DNA of 34,181 bases from Clostridia bacterium (GTDB taxonomy: Bacteria > Bacillota > Clostridia > Christensenellales > Aristaeellaceae): assembly GCA_017512675.1 (NCBI GenBank), contig JAFWEY010000093.1:1-34181 (forward strand). The letters run 5' to 3'. The notes under the pieces are model-generated. The model searched no databases and had not been told where the DNA came from. It saw only the letters and a list, made by a program, of their open reading frames with translations. Positions 1 through 8,543 of this stretch are shown piece by piece (the stretch's first letter is position 1; each line of letters begins with the position of its first letter). The position numbers and the translations under genes were made by a program.

Positions 1-909
1 GCGGCGATTCCCCCCGTCCGGGAAGGCGACCGGCGCACCGCGCAAAAGGTGACGATCCGCAAGGACAGGACCAAGCCGCCGGCGCCGCACACCGACGCCT
101 CGCTCCTGTATCTGATGGAACACGCCGGGCAGAATATCGAGGACGAAGCGCTCAGGGAGACCATGAAGGACAGCGGGCTGGGCACGCCGGCCACCCGTGC
201 CGCCATCATCGAACGGCTCAGTCAGGTGGGATACATCACCCGCAAGGGAAAGACCCTCCGGGCGACCGACAAGGGAACGCGGCTGATCAGCGTCGTGCCG
301 GCGCAGATCGCCTCGCCGGAAATGACCGGAAAATGGGAAAAGGCGCTTTCCGGCATGGCGAAGGAAAAGGATCCCAAAGCGCTGGCGGCGCTGGAAACGA
401 GGTTCCGCCAGAGCATTGAGCGCTACGTCCGCTTTCTGGTGGATGCGGCGCGCACGTCGGAAAAGGAAGTCGAATTCGAAAAGGAGCCGTATCGCGGCGG
501 GAAGGGAAAGCGTTCTTCCGTCACCAGTTTGGCAAAGCCGTGCCCGCTGTGCGGCCAGGGAACCGTGACGGCAAACCAGAAAGCCTTCGGCTGCTCCCGC
601 TGGCGGGAAGGCTGCAGGTTCACAGTCTGGCGCGATTGCCTTGAAAAGGCCGGAGGTCCGAATCTGACCGTCGCGATGATGAAAACGCTGCTGGCCGGCA
701 AGGAAGTGAATACGGAGCGCGGGAGGATTCTCTGGCAGAACAACAAAGCGGTCTTTCAGCCGGTCGATCCTCTGAAAGCGCCGCCCCGCAAGCCGCTGCG
801 CGTAGGCGGGACGCCTTCCGGAAAGAAACCGCCGTCTTCCGCGAAGCAGAAGCCGCCTGCTCCGCAAATGTACGACGACGTTCCGCCGCCGGAGGAACCG
901 CCGTATTGA
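1..909 (+). CDS. topB: DNA topoisomerase III, C-terminal part (5' end outside window)
   Basis: The reading frame is open from base 1, so the gene is cut by the window edge; about 302 residues remain. The segment with LLYLMEHAG and GLGTPATRAAIIERL is the typical end of the type IA topoisomerase core. It is followed by a four-cysteine zinc ribbon (CPLCGQG, then GCSRWREGC) and a basic, proline-rich tail. Type IA topoisomerases relax or decatenate DNA by a single-strand passage mechanism; the active-site tyrosine lies upstream of the window. The four-Cys ribbon and short tail fit TopB better than TopA, but without the N-terminus TopA cannot be fully excluded. A small membrane protein gene follows after 18 nt and probably shares the transcript. 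Confidence 0.85.
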   Translation, partial: AAIPPVREGDRRTAQKVTIRKDRTKPPAPHTDASLLYLMEHAGQNIEDEALRETMKDSGLGTPATRAAIIERLSQVGYITRKGKTLRATDKGTRLISVVPAQIASPEMTGKWEKALSGMAKEKDPKALAALETRFRQSIERYVRFLVDAARTSEKEVEFEKEPYRGGKGKRSSVTSLAKPCPLCGQGTVTANQKAFGCSRWREGCRFTVWRDCLEKAGGPNLTVAMMKTLLAGKEVNTERGRILWQNNKAVFQPVDPLKAPPRKPLRVGGTPSGKKPPSSAKQKPPAPQMYDDVPPPEEPPY

Positions 910-927
910 GTTTTTCAGGAGGTTGCT

Positions 928-1257
928 ATGCGAAACGAAGGATATGTGCCCAATTTCAAAGTGCCTGCCAAAAACGGCCCCAGCAGGCTGATGAAGCTTA
1001 CGATACTGCTGTGCATTGTTCTGCCGCCGGTCGGGCTGTTCCTGCTGTGGTACAAGGTTCGCTGCCCCCTGCGGGGCAAAGCGCTTTTGTCGGTGCTGTC
1101 GCTGATCGCACTGACCGGCATGCTGGTATTCGGCATACGCCTGTACAAACGGCCCAGCGTGGTAACGCCCATTTCCCAGGGAATCTACCAGGCTTCTCCC
1201 AACGGCATAACGCCGACGCCGGGAGATGTGGTGGCGCCTGCCAATCCGCTGTATTGA
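928..1257 (+). CDS. small two-helix membrane protein, unknown function
   Basis: This is a 109-residue protein of no family I recognise. The ATG is preceded by AGGAGG at 917-922 with a 5-nt gap, so the start is well supported. Residues about 22-40 (LTILLCIVLPPVGLFLLWY) and 50-69 (ALLSVLSLIALTGMLVFGI) are two membrane helices, with a basic N-terminus and loop (KVRCPLRGK). The C-terminal ~35 residues are polar and Pro/Thr-rich. It lies 18 nt after the topoisomerase gene and is likely cotranscribed with it. The function cannot be inferred from sequence alone. Confidence 0.8.
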   Translation: MRNEGYVPNFKVPAKNGPSRLMKLTILLCIVLPPVGLFLLWYKVRCPLRGKALLSVLSLIALTGMLVFGIRLYKRPSVVTPISQGIYQASPNGITPTPGDVVAPANPLY

Positions 1258-1354
1258 GCGGTTTTCTCCCTGAAAACTGCGTTCTGGCTGTCGGAATAAC
1301 CGGAAATTTGCGAAAATCTCCGGAAAAATGGTGTCACAACGCCGGAATTGCGTC

Positions 1355-1390
1355 ATTTTGCTTGACGAATCAGCAAAATAGCGATAAAAT
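1355..1390 (+). promoter_or_regulatory. sigma-A-type promoter with inverted repeat, for the zinc-ribbon/PG-binding gene
   Basis: The -35 box is TTGACG (1362-1367) and the -10 box is TAAAAT (1385-1390), separated by exactly 17 nt; each box has one mismatch to consensus. Start of transcription would be near 1397. An inverted repeat, ATTTTGCT (1355-1362) and AGCAAAAT (1372-1379), brackets the -35 box and could be an operator. A very similar repeat surrounds the -35 of glyA (8525-8556). Confidence 0.7.
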
Positions 1391-1445
1391 AACATAGAGG
1401 GATTCCATTCTTCCACAGACCCCTTTGGAATCAGGAGGAAACAAT

Positions 1446-3095
1446 ATGTTTTGCAGCCAATGTGGCAAAAGCCTTTCTCCGGATCAGGTGACCTGTCCGC
1501 ACTGCGGGTTCACTCTGGGCGAAAGCAAATTGAACGGCAATACATCCGTTCAGCCGGTGTATCTGCCCGGCGGAAAGGCAGAAGGCGGCAAACCGCGATA
1601 CACGCCGTATACGAAAGTCTCCTATACCAGCATGGGCGAGGAAGACAGCGATGTGTATTCCAGAACAGCGTACCGGCCCGTGCTGACCGAAACGGAGAGC
1701 ACGGTTTCCACCGGCGACCAGGAAAAGAAAGCGGAGGCGCCGAACGCTGAAGAAACGCAGGCAGCTGAGGAAGCGCCGAAGACAGCCGCCGCCGACACCG
1801 CCGTCCCGGAGAACACCGCCGCCCCGGAGAACGCCGCCGAAGAAGCTCCGAAGCGCGCGCCTCGCAAAGAGGCCGCGGATTCCGTCTCGCTGCGGCTGCC
1901 GGACGAAGCGGAAGCCGCTCTTCAGGAGCAGGATCTGAAGCGGCTGCAGGAGGTTCCCGAAGACGCGCCTTCGCCCGACGAAGCGCGCGAGATCGTCGAA
2001 AAGGAACTGGCGATCCGCATTCGGCCGGTGCAGCGCATTCAAAAAGCCGGCATTTCTCCCAAGGTGCAGAGTTATATGGAACAGCTTGAATCCGGCAAAA
2101 CCAAGCGTTCCAGGCGCAAATCGCGAAAAGAAGAAAACGACGGGGAAGAAGCGGAAAGCGCAGTCGAAATGACGGCCGTAAGCAGCGACGGGGAGGAAGA
2201 AGCGCAGGAAGAAGGAACTGCCGAAAGCACCCGCAAAACAGGCGGGGTCGGCAAGTGGATCCTGCGCGCGCTGGGCGTGCTTGCCATCCTGGCGCTGGTG
2301 GTCGGCGGTGTGTTCTATCTGGTCGACCGTACGACGCCGCGCGCGCCGATCGAAAAAGTCTCTCTCGATCTGTATGAACAGGGCATGGAACTGATCAAAA
2401 GCCACACCACGGACAGTTATCGCACGCAGTTCCGCACTCTGCTCGAAGCCGATCCGACCACCAACGCTCTCGTCACGCAGCAGCAAAGCGATCTGAATGC
2501 ATTTGACGCATTGATGCCCAATACGCCGCAGGAAAACGACGAGCTGTTTATCGGCACGCTGAAAAGCATCCAGGAAAACATCAACGGAGCGACGTTCATC
2601 GACGCTGTGGCGCTGTCGAATGCGGGCGATGCCAACAACGACGATCTGATCGAAGAGTCGAAATCCGCCTGGGCGGAGATCAACAACGCAATGCTGCGTC
2701 TCGAAATCGCAAAAACACCGGACGATCTGAAGAACATCCAGCGCGGCCTGGAAATGGCATCCTCCACTCCCGAACCGGAAGTCGAAGCGACGCCGTCTCC
2801 GGAAGAAACCTACAAGACGCTTTCCAGGGGCATGCGCAACAGCAAGGAAGTCAAGGCTTTGCAGAAGCAGCTTAAGCTGCTGGGATGGTTCAACAGCAAG
2901 ATCGATGCCGACTACGGGCAGATCACGGTTACCGCGATCAAGAAATTCCAGCAGGCGGCGGGATTGGAAGTGACCGGTATTGCCGATCCGCAAACGCAGG
3001 CGCTGCTGTACAGCGACAATGCGCCGCGGGAAGGCTCAGCGGTGACCCCATCGCCAGAACAGTCCTTTGACGAATCACAGGTGGACGTCAACTGA
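1446..3095 (+). CDS. zinc-ribbon, single-pass membrane protein with extracellular peptidoglycan-binding domain
   Basis: The protein has 549 residues. The start is ATG 1446, preceded by AGGAGG; an upstream in-frame TTG at 1425 would overlap this ribosome binding site. Residues 3-20 form a CxxC...CxxC zinc ribbon (Cys3, 6, 17, 20). Residues about 90-265 are a charged Glu/Ala/Lys-rich low-complexity region. A single membrane helix at about 271-293 is followed by an extracellular helical region. A PG_binding_1 type repeat lies at about 465-522 (NSKEVKALQKQLKLLGW ... TAIKKFQQAAGL). The predicted topology is N-in/C-out, linking a cytoplasmic zinc ribbon to the cell wall. It has its own promoter and a strong terminator. 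No enzymatic domain is visible; a role in wall sensing or anchoring is inference. Confidence 0.85.
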   Translation: MFCSQCGKSLSPDQVTCPHCGFTLGESKLNGNTSVQPVYLPGGKAEGGKPRYTPYTKVSYTSMGEEDSDVYSRTAYRPVLTETESTVSTGDQEKKAEAPNAEETQAAEEAPKTAAADTAVPENTAAPENAAEEAPKRAPRKEAADSVSLRLPDEAEAALQEQDLKRLQEVPEDAPSPDEAREIVEKELAIRIRPVQRIQKAGISPKVQSYMEQLESGKTKRSRRKSRKEENDGEEAESAVEMTAVSSDGEEEAQEEGTAESTRKTGGVGKWILRALGVLAILALVVGGVFYLVDRTTPRAPIEKVSLDLYEQGMELIKSHTTDSYRTQFRTLLEADPTTNALVTQQQSDLNAFDALMPNTPQENDELFIGTLKSIQENINGATFIDAVALSNAGDANNDDLIEESKSAWAEINNAMLRLEIAKTPDDLKNIQRGLEMASSTPEPEVEATPSPEETYKTLSRGMRNSKEVKALQKQLKLLGWFNSKIDADYGQITVTAIKKFQQAAGLEVTGIADPQTQALLYSDNAPREGSAVTPSPEQSFDESQVDVN

Positions 3096-3102
3096 ACAAC
3101 CG

Positions 3103-3136
3103 ACGCCGGACGGCATGCCGTCCGGCGTGTTTCTTT
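3103..3136 (+). terminator. Rho-independent terminator after the PG-binding protein gene
   Basis: A perfect 26-bp palindrome (3103-3128; arms ACGCCGGACGGCA and TGCCGTCCGGCGT) sits 8 nt after the stop codon and is followed by the T-rich tract GTTTCTTT. Confidence 0.85.
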
Positions 3137-3164
3137 ATCGACAGAACGGGAAAGGGCAAATGCC

Positions 3165-4040
3165 ATGCGCGATACGCCGATAGCCGCTTTGGTGTACGAT
3201 TTCGACAAGACCCTGTCGCCCCGGGATATGCAGGAATACAGCTTTTTGCCGGACCTGGGCATCGAGCCTTCCGAGTTCTGGGCCGCCTGCCGGGAATGCG
3301 CGGTTGAACACCGCATGGACGGCGTATTGGCCTATATGTACATGATGAAGAAGCGTGCCGCCGGCCGCATGGCACTGACGCGAAAGACCCTGAACCGTCT
3401 GGGTGAAGGAATCGAATTCTTCCCCGGTGTCGAAGGCTGGTTTTCCCGGATCAACGCCATTGGCCGGGAAATCGGCGTTGAAGTAGAGCACTATATCATC
3501 TCTTCCGGGCTGACTGAAATCATCGAAGGCAGCCGGATCCACAATTGCTTCAAAGCGGTCTTTGCCGCTTCTTTTGTATACAACGAAGAGGGGGAAGCGG
3601 TCTGGCCGGCCACCGCGGTCAATTATACGAGCAAAACCCAATACCTGTTCCGCATCAACAAAGGCATTCTGGATGTGACAAACGACAGGGACCTGAACGG
3701 GTTTACCCCTGAAGCCCTTCGGCGCGTTCCGTTCTCCAATATGATTTACGTGGGAGACGGCCTGACGGACGTGCCCTGCATGAAGCTGACGCGTCTCAAG
3801 GGCGGATATTCCATCGCAGTCTATGCGCCGGACAATTCGGAAATCGCCGATGACATGCTGCTGCAGAACCGGGCCGATTTCCGCTGTCCCGCCGATTACC
3901 GCCGGGGCAGCGAAATCGAAACAGCTGTCACGCTGCTGTTCCGGCGCATGCGCGCCTGCCACGATTCGGTACGGCTGCACGAAGAGCAGATGGCGCAGGC
4001 GCACGCGAGCCGGGCCCTGCGGGGGAATTCCGAGCCTTAA
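3165..4040 (+). CDS. HAD-superfamily phosphatase (PSPase-like, subfamily IB type)
   Basis: The protein has 291 residues. Near the N-terminus it has HAD motif I as DFDKTL (Asp12 nucleophile and Asp14 acid/base). Motif II appears within YIISSGLTE. Motif IV is VGDGLTDVPCM, the Mg-binding DxxxD. The distance between motifs I and II (about 100 residues, helical cap) fits the phosphoserine-phosphatase-like branch, but the substrate cannot be read from sequence. The ribosome binding site is weak (GGGAAAGGG upstream of ATG 3165). The gene lies just beyond the terminator at 3103-3136 and has no obvious promoter of its own, so it may depend on read-through or on an unrecognised promoter. Confidence 0.85.
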   Translation: MRDTPIAALVYDFDKTLSPRDMQEYSFLPDLGIEPSEFWAACRECAVEHRMDGVLAYMYMMKKRAAGRMALTRKTLNRLGEGIEFFPGVEGWFSRINAIGREIGVEVEHYIISSGLTEIIEGSRIHNCFKAVFAASFVYNEEGEAVWPATAVNYTSKTQYLFRINKGILDVTNDRDLNGFTPEALRRVPFSNMIYVGDGLTDVPCMKLTRLKGGYSIAVYAPDNSEIADDMLLQNRADFRCPADYRRGSEIETAVTLLFRRMRACHDSVRLHEEQMAQAHASRALRGNSEP

Positions 4041-4559
4041 ATCACCGCCTGTTCCCGGTTCCGCGCAAGCCGCGGAAAATCAGGAGCTTCTCCGCCCGCC
4101 GCGTTCGCCCGGATTGAAATCCCTGCCGCGCAGCCATCTCAATCGGTACAGCATCCGGAATCCGCAGGCTGCGGATGAGACCCCTGCCGTACGATCGCTG
4201 TGTGCTGTGCCTTCGCGGTCTGGATACCAACCATATCTCCGCTCTTGCAGGGGTCCTGTATGGCGCCGGGCCCTGCGCTCCTAATTCCCTTCCGGCATCG
4301 AATCCCGATTCGTCAATCGCCCCCAGCCGGGGCGCGCTCGGTTCCGGTCCTGATCCATGTCCTGCCGGTCTCCCGATTTGCATCCGGCAAACCCGAACGG
4401 CTGCCGAAAACCCATTCGGCAGCCGTCTTTCTCATTTATGCAGTGTTTCACAAAGCGATTCAATTGATCCCCGGTGTTTCGGCCGCGCACCCCGGCGGGA
4501 CATCCGCTCCGCCGAATTGGAGCGCCGGCGGGAGGTTCCGATATTCCCTGCCGGCATTC
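4041..4559. other. 519-bp convergent intergenic region without a recognisable gene
   Basis: The region lies between the converging HAD gene and dapF. Short frames exist on both strands but lack ribosome binding sites and recognisable motifs. The only clear element is the terminator hairpin at 4397-4432. It could be a decayed gene, but I see no residual homology. Confidence 0.5.
4397..4437. terminator. terminator hairpin between converging HAD gene and dapF
   Basis: Perfect 12-bp arms ACGGCTGCCGAA (4397-4408) and TTCGGCAGCCGT (4415-4426) enclose a 6-nt loop. They are followed on the + strand by CTTTCTCATTT. The minus-strand tail (TCGGGTTTG) is weaker, so it acts best for + transcripts but may serve both directions. 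Confidence 0.7.
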
Positions 4560-5363
4560 TTACGCGCCGATGTCGACTTCCCCGGTAAAAGCCCGAACCG
4601 CAGGGCCCGTCATATAAATATGGCCGTCTTCGCGCCATTCGATTTCCAGCGTGCCGCCCGGCAGCTTCACCCGTGCCTTCTTCTCCGTCAGCCCCAGGTG
4701 CACCGCCGCAGCCAATGACGCGCTGGCGCCGGTTCCGCAGGCCAGCGTGGGACCGCTGCCCCGTTCCCAGACCAGCATCGTGATTTCATCTTTCCCATCC
4801 GCCGTACAGAATTCGATATTCGCCCGGTCCGGAAACGCGGGATTGTTTTCCAGTGCCGGACCGTCTTTGCGGAAGGTTTCCTCGTCCGGTAGTGCGTTCA
4901 GGAACGCGACGGCATGCCGGCTTCCCACCGACACCTCAACGAGATCGTACTGTCTCCCGTTCACCGGGATCCGGAGCTTCCGGCCGATCACCGGCACGCC
5001 GATATCCACCGTCGCCCCGGTGCAGCGTCCCTCTTCGATGTGCAGATCGATTTCCCTGATTCCCGACATCGTCTCTATGCACATGCGCTGTTTTCGAACG
5101 ATGCCTTCATCCCACAGCGCTTTGGCAACGCAGCGTATTCCGTTTCCGCACATCGGGGCTTCGCTTCCGTCCGCGTTGAAAACGCGCATGCGGGCATCCG
5201 CGCACCCGGACGGCTCCATCAGAATCAGCCCGTCCGAGCCGACAGAAAAGTGCCTGCGGGACAGCAGAACGCTCAGCCTGCCGGGATCCTCCGGGGTCTG
5301 CTGGTGAAAACAATCCAGATAGATATAATCATTGCCGAGCCCATGGTACTTGAGAAAACGCAT
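4560..5363 (-). CDS. dapF: diaminopimelate epimerase
   Basis: The 267-residue protein converts LL-diaminopimelate to meso-diaminopimelate, the lysine precursor and peptidoglycan cross-linking residue. It is PLP-independent and uses two cysteines: Cys72 in MCGNGIRC and Cys209 in ACGTGASAS. The N-terminal FLKYHGLGNDY is diagnostic. I chose ATG 5363 because AAAGGAG lies at the right distance before it; a longer frame reaches 5408 but has no supporting site. The usual GNPH substrate loop reads GSRH (Ser148), a deviation. It is the last gene of the glyA-psuK-psuG-dapF run, 49 nt after psuG. The MurE in this window carries the meso-DAP signature, so the two genes fit together. Confidence 0.97.
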   Translation of the reverse strand: MRFLKYHGLGNDYIYLDCFHQQTPEDPGRLSVLLSRRHFSVGSDGLILMEPSGCADARMRVFNADGSEAPMCGNGIRCVAKALWDEGIVRKQRMCIETMSGIREIDLHIEEGRCTGATVDIGVPVIGRKLRIPVNGRQYDLVEVSVGSRHAVAFLNALPDEETFRKDGPALENNPAFPDRANIEFCTADGKDEITMLVWERGSGPTLACGTGASASLAAAVHLGLTEKKARVKLPGGTLEIEWREDGHIYMTGPAVRAFTGEVDIGA

Positions 5364-5412
5364 GGCGCGAATCTCCTTTGCCTGAATTCCGGTGCGGCGC
5401 AGCCGCATTGCA

Positions 5413-6336
5413 TTATTCCTTTCCCGAAAGAGCCCGCGCGATTTTCGCGCCGAGGCGAGCGTTGTTGAGTACCAGCTGAATATTCGCGTCCAGCGAAGCT
5501 CCGCCTGTCAGCTTCTGGATTTTGTCCAGCAGGAACGGCGTGATCCGCTTCCCGGTAATTCCCAGCCGGTTCGCTTCCTCCACCGCGTCTTCGATGTTCT
5601 TTTCGATGTAGTCCGGATCCATCGAATACTCGTCGGGAATCGGATTCGCCAGCAGAGCCCCGCCCTTCAGCCCGGTCAGCCGCTTGGCCTCAAGGATTGC
5701 GGCCACTTCCTCCGGGGTATCCACCCGGTAATCGACCCGAAGTCCGCTCCTGGAGGTATAGAACGCAGGCAGTTCTTCCGTCCCGTAGCCCAGAACCGGC
5801 ACGCCCTTGGTCTCCAGGTACTCCAGCGTCAGCTTCAGGTCCAGGATCGATTTGCATCCGGCGCAGACCACGCACACCGGCGTTTCCGCCAGCTCCTCCA
5901 GATCGGCACTGATGTCCATCGTCGTTTCCGCGCCGCGATGCACGCCGCCGACGCCGCCGGTGGCGAACACGCGGATACCGGCCATCGCCGCGCCGATCAT
6001 CGTGGTGGCAACCGTCGTCGCTCCGTCCATCCCCTTTGCCAGAAGCACCGGCAGATCCCGCCGGCTGGCTTTGGGTACGTCCAGACCCTTTCTGCCGAGA
6101 AAATCGATCTGCTCCGCGCTGATGCCCACCGTCATTTTTCCGCCGATTACCGCGACGGTGGCGGGAATGGCGCCGGATTCCCGCACTGCCTGCTCCACCC
6201 GCATGGCTGTCTCCACATTGCGGGGATAGGGCATTCCGTGGGAGATAATCGTCGATTCCAGCGCGACGACCGGTTCGCCTGCTTCCAGCGCCGCTTTGAC
6301 TTCATCAGAGACCGAAAGATAAGGATTATTCATCAT
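5413..6336 (-). CDS. psuG: pseudouridine-5'-phosphate glycosidase
   Basis: The 307-residue protein cleaves the C-C glycosidic bond of pseudouridine 5'-phosphate to uracil and ribose 5-phosphate. The family signature ALESTIISHGMPYPRN lies near the N-terminus and contains the catalytic Glu. GGKMTVGIS and the Gly-rich ATGGVGGVHRG follow, matching the PsuG/IndA family over full length. The start is one of two adjacent ATGs (6336 or 6333), placed by the AGGAGG 8 nt upstream. The gene overlaps the end of the adjoining kinase gene by 11 bp, so the two are translationally coupled and form the two-step pseudouridine degradation pathway. Confidence 0.96.
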   Translation of the reverse strand: MMNNPYLSVSDEVKAALEAGEPVVALESTIISHGMPYPRNVETAMRVEQAVRESGAIPATVAVIGGKMTVGISAEQIDFLGRKGLDVPKASRRDLPVLLAKGMDGATTVATTMIGAAMAGIRVFATGGVGGVHRGAETTMDISADLEELAETPVCVVCAGCKSILDLKLTLEYLETKGVPVLGYGTEELPAFYTSRSGLRVDYRVDTPEEVAAILEAKRLTGLKGGALLANPIPDEYSMDPDYIEKNIEDAVEEANRLGITGKRITPFLLDKIQKLTGGASLDANIQLVLNNARLGAKIARALSGKE

Positions 6337-7243
6337 TTTCCACTCCTCCTGCCGAAACCGCGGCGCCGATCCGCCTTTCATCGATGCAGCGGCCGGCTGC
6401 TTTCAGCGCAGCCGCCGCCAGCGCATAGCGCCCGACTTCTGCCGTATTCATACCCCTCGACACCGCAGTCAGCGCCGCCGCGAAAAACGCGTCGCCGCAT
6501 CCATTGGTATCCACTACCGGGCCCGGAAAGCAATCCATGTGCCCTTCTCCATCCTGTCCCAGGCAATAAGCGCCTCCGGCGCCCAGTGTCAGAAAAACGC
6601 GCCGCGTGCCCAGGTCCGCGATCGCGCGCGCCAGCCCTGCCTCGCCGGCCCGTTCCAGAGTCAGGCCGGTCAGTGCTTCGGCCTCCCGGACATTCGGCTT
6701 GATCAGCTCCAGCCGCGGCAAAAGCCCTCGCAGGCGAGGCGCTTTGACCGCGGACACCGGATCCGCGGCGAACCGGACAGCCGCGCGATCCGAGGCCCAA
6801 AGCAGCGTCTCCTCCGGCAGATTCGCGTCGAGCACGACCCAGTCGGCTCTCATCATTTCCTCTGCCCGCGTTTCCAGCTGTCCGGGCGTCATTTGCTCCA
6901 TGATCGCCATATCGCTGACCGCGGTGACCAGATCACCGTGCTCATCTTCGATCAGAAGATAAATCCCGCTGCGCCTGCCCGGAATGCGCGGACAAAGGGA
7001 CGTATCAATGCCGTCCCGCGCAAGGGCACGCGCAATCGTATCGCCGTTGGGATCCTCTCCGAGAGGGGCGGCCAGCCGCACCTGCCAGTCCAGCCTTCGC
7101 AGGGCGCGGGCAATGTTGCCGCCGACGCCTCCCGGTTTCATCGTTACCGTCCCCGGATTGGAATCACCCGGGCGAAGCCGGCCGGCCGGCGTGCCCAGGA
7201 TATCCATATTGACACCGCCGATGACCGTCGCACACAGGCTCAT
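6326..7243 (-). CDS. psuK: PfkB-family sugar kinase, probable pseudouridine kinase
   Basis: The 305-residue protein has ribokinase/PfkB features: N-terminal VIGGVNMD, then KPGGVGGNIARAL, and the C-terminal signature DTNGCGDAFFAA containing the catalytic Asp. GCGD replaces the more usual GAGD. Its overlap with psuG strongly suggests that it phosphorylates pseudouridine to give the PsuG substrate. Start ATG 7243 lies one base after the glyA stop codon, so translation is coupled to glyA; an upstream in-frame ATG at 7276 lies inside glyA and is unlikely. Specificity is inferred from context, since PfkB kinases are hard to distinguish by sequence. Confidence 0.9.
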   Translation of the reverse strand: MSLCATVIGGVNMDILGTPAGRLRPGDSNPGTVTMKPGGVGGNIARALRRLDWQVRLAAPLGEDPNGDTIARALARDGIDTSLCPRIPGRRSGIYLLIEDEHGDLVTAVSDMAIMEQMTPGQLETRAEEMMRADWVVLDANLPEETLLWASDRAAVRFAADPVSAVKAPRLRGLLPRLELIKPNVREAEALTGLTLERAGEAGLARAIADLGTRRVFLTLGAGGAYCLGQDGEGHMDCFPGPVVDTNGCGDAFFAAALTAVSRGMNTAEVGRYALAAAALKAAGRCIDERRIGAAVSAGGVENDE

Positions 7244-7244
7244 T

Positions 7245-8480
7245 TCAATACAGCGGGAAGCGGCGGCACAGTTCAAGCACCTGCGCCTTTACCGGCTCCA
7301 CCGCGCTTTCCCCTTCCTGAACCATGCGCGCGATCCACTCGCCGATGGCCTGCATTTCCGCTTCCTTCATCCCGCGGGTGGTAACCGCCGGGGTTCCCAG
7401 CCGGATGCCGCTGGTGACGTAGGGGGAGAGCGTGTCAAACGGAATCGTGTTTTTGTTGGCCGTGATGTTCGCGCGGTCCAGCATCCGTTCAAGATCCTTG
7501 CCGGTCACGCCGGTGCCGGTCAGATCGACAAGCATAAGATGATTGTCCGTTCCGCCGGAAACCAGCTTCAGGCCCTTCGACAGCAGTGACTGCGCCAGCG
7601 CCCGGGCATTCAGGATAATCTGATGCTGGTACGCTTTGAATTCTTCGGTCATCGCCTCGCCCAGGCATACGGCCTTTGCCGCGATCACGTGCATCAGTGG
7701 GCCGCCCTGCGTGCCCGGGAAGATGCCTTTGTCGATCGCTTTCGCCAGGCCTTCGCGGCACAGAATCATGCCGCCTCTGGGGCCGCGCAGCGTCTTGTGG
7801 GTTGTGGTGGTAACCACGTCGGCATACGGCACCGGATTCTGATGCTCACCCGCCGCCACCAGGCCTGCGATGTGCGCCATATCCACCATCAGGTACGCGC
7901 CGCACGCATTCGCGATTTCGCGGAATTTCGCGAAATCCAGCGCCCTCGGATACGCGCTTGCGCCTGCTACGATCAGCTTTGGCTTTTCGGCCATCGCAAG
8001 ATCGTACAGCGCATCGTAATCGATCCTTTGATCGGATTCGCGCACGCCGTAGGGCACGATTCTGAAGTACTTGCCGGACAGATTGACGGGGCTTCCGTGG
8101 GTCAGATGCCCGCCGTGAACCAGATTCATGCCCAGAATTGTATCACCCGGGTTCAGCAGTGCAAAATACACCGCGGTGTTCGCCTGTGCGCCGGAATGAG
8201 GCTGCACGTTGGCGTGATCCGCTCCGAACAGCTTCCTGGCGCGTTCCCGCGCGATGTTTTCCACGACGTCCACATAATCGCAGCCGCCGTAATACCGCTT
8301 GCCGGGATAGCCTTCGGCGTACTTGTTGGTCAGGTGCGAACCCATGGCTTCCAGAACCGCTTCGGAGACAAAGTTTTCCGAGGCGATCAGCTCGATGTGC
8401 TCCCGCTGGCGCCTGAGTTCGTCCTGCATTGCACTGAATACTTCGGGATCTGTTTTCTGAACCGAATCGTAATGCAGCAT
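7245..8480 (-). CDS. glyA: serine hydroxymethyltransferase
   Basis: The 411-residue PLP enzyme interconverts serine plus tetrahydrofolate with glycine plus methylene-tetrahydrofolate, the main source of one-carbon units. Typical motifs are [12 protein letters not shown] near residue 30, [14 protein letters not shown] at about 53-66, and the PLP lysine Lys229 in [14 protein letters not shown]. The length is normal. GGAGGA precedes ATG 8480 by 9 nt. It is the first gene of the glyA-psuK-psuG-dapF operon, with its own promoter at 8515-8543. Confidence 0.98.
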   Translation of the reverse strand: MLHYDSVQKTDPEVFSAMQDELRRQREHIELIASENFVSEAVLEAMGSHLTNKYAEGYPGKRYYGGCDYVDVVENIARERARKLFGADHANVQPHSGAQANTAVYFALLNPGDTILGMNLVHGGHLTHGSPVNLSGKYFRIVPYGVRESDQRIDYDALYDLAMAEKPKLIVAGASAYPRALDFAKFREIANACGAYLMVDMAHIAGLVAAGEHQNPVPYADVVTTTTHKTLRGPRGGMILCREGLAKAIDKGIFPGTQGGPLMHVIAAKAVCLGEAMTEEFKAYQHQIILNARALAQSLLSKGLKLVSGGTDNHLMLVDLTGTGVTGKDLERMLDRANITANKNTIPFDTLSPYVTSGIRLGTPAVTTRGMKEAEMQAIGEWIARMVQEGESAVEPVKAQVLELCRRFPLY

Positions 8481-8514
8481 GAATGTGAATCCTCCCTGTC
8501 ATGTTTCGACGAGC

Positions 8515-8543
8515 ATTATAAAACAACCCATTTTGCGATGCAA
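8515..8543 (-). promoter_or_regulatory. glyA operon promoter
   Basis: On the minus strand, TTGCAT (8543-8538) and a perfect TATAAT (8520-8515) are separated by 17 nt, giving a transcription start near 8508 and a short leader before glyA. The -35 lies exactly in the loop of the inverted repeat 8525-8556, and the -10 overlaps the T-tract of the presumed ftsZ terminator. Confidence 0.65.

Noticed and set aside
1290..1330. CCGGA/TCCGG hairpin after the small membrane protein gene
   Set aside because: The stem is short and interrupted and no T-tract follows on the + strand, so I do not call it a terminator.
1431..2993. A 520-codon open frame on the minus strand
   Set aside because: It is antisense to the zinc-ribbon/PG-binding gene; the composition is Phe/Arg-rich and no family is recognisable.
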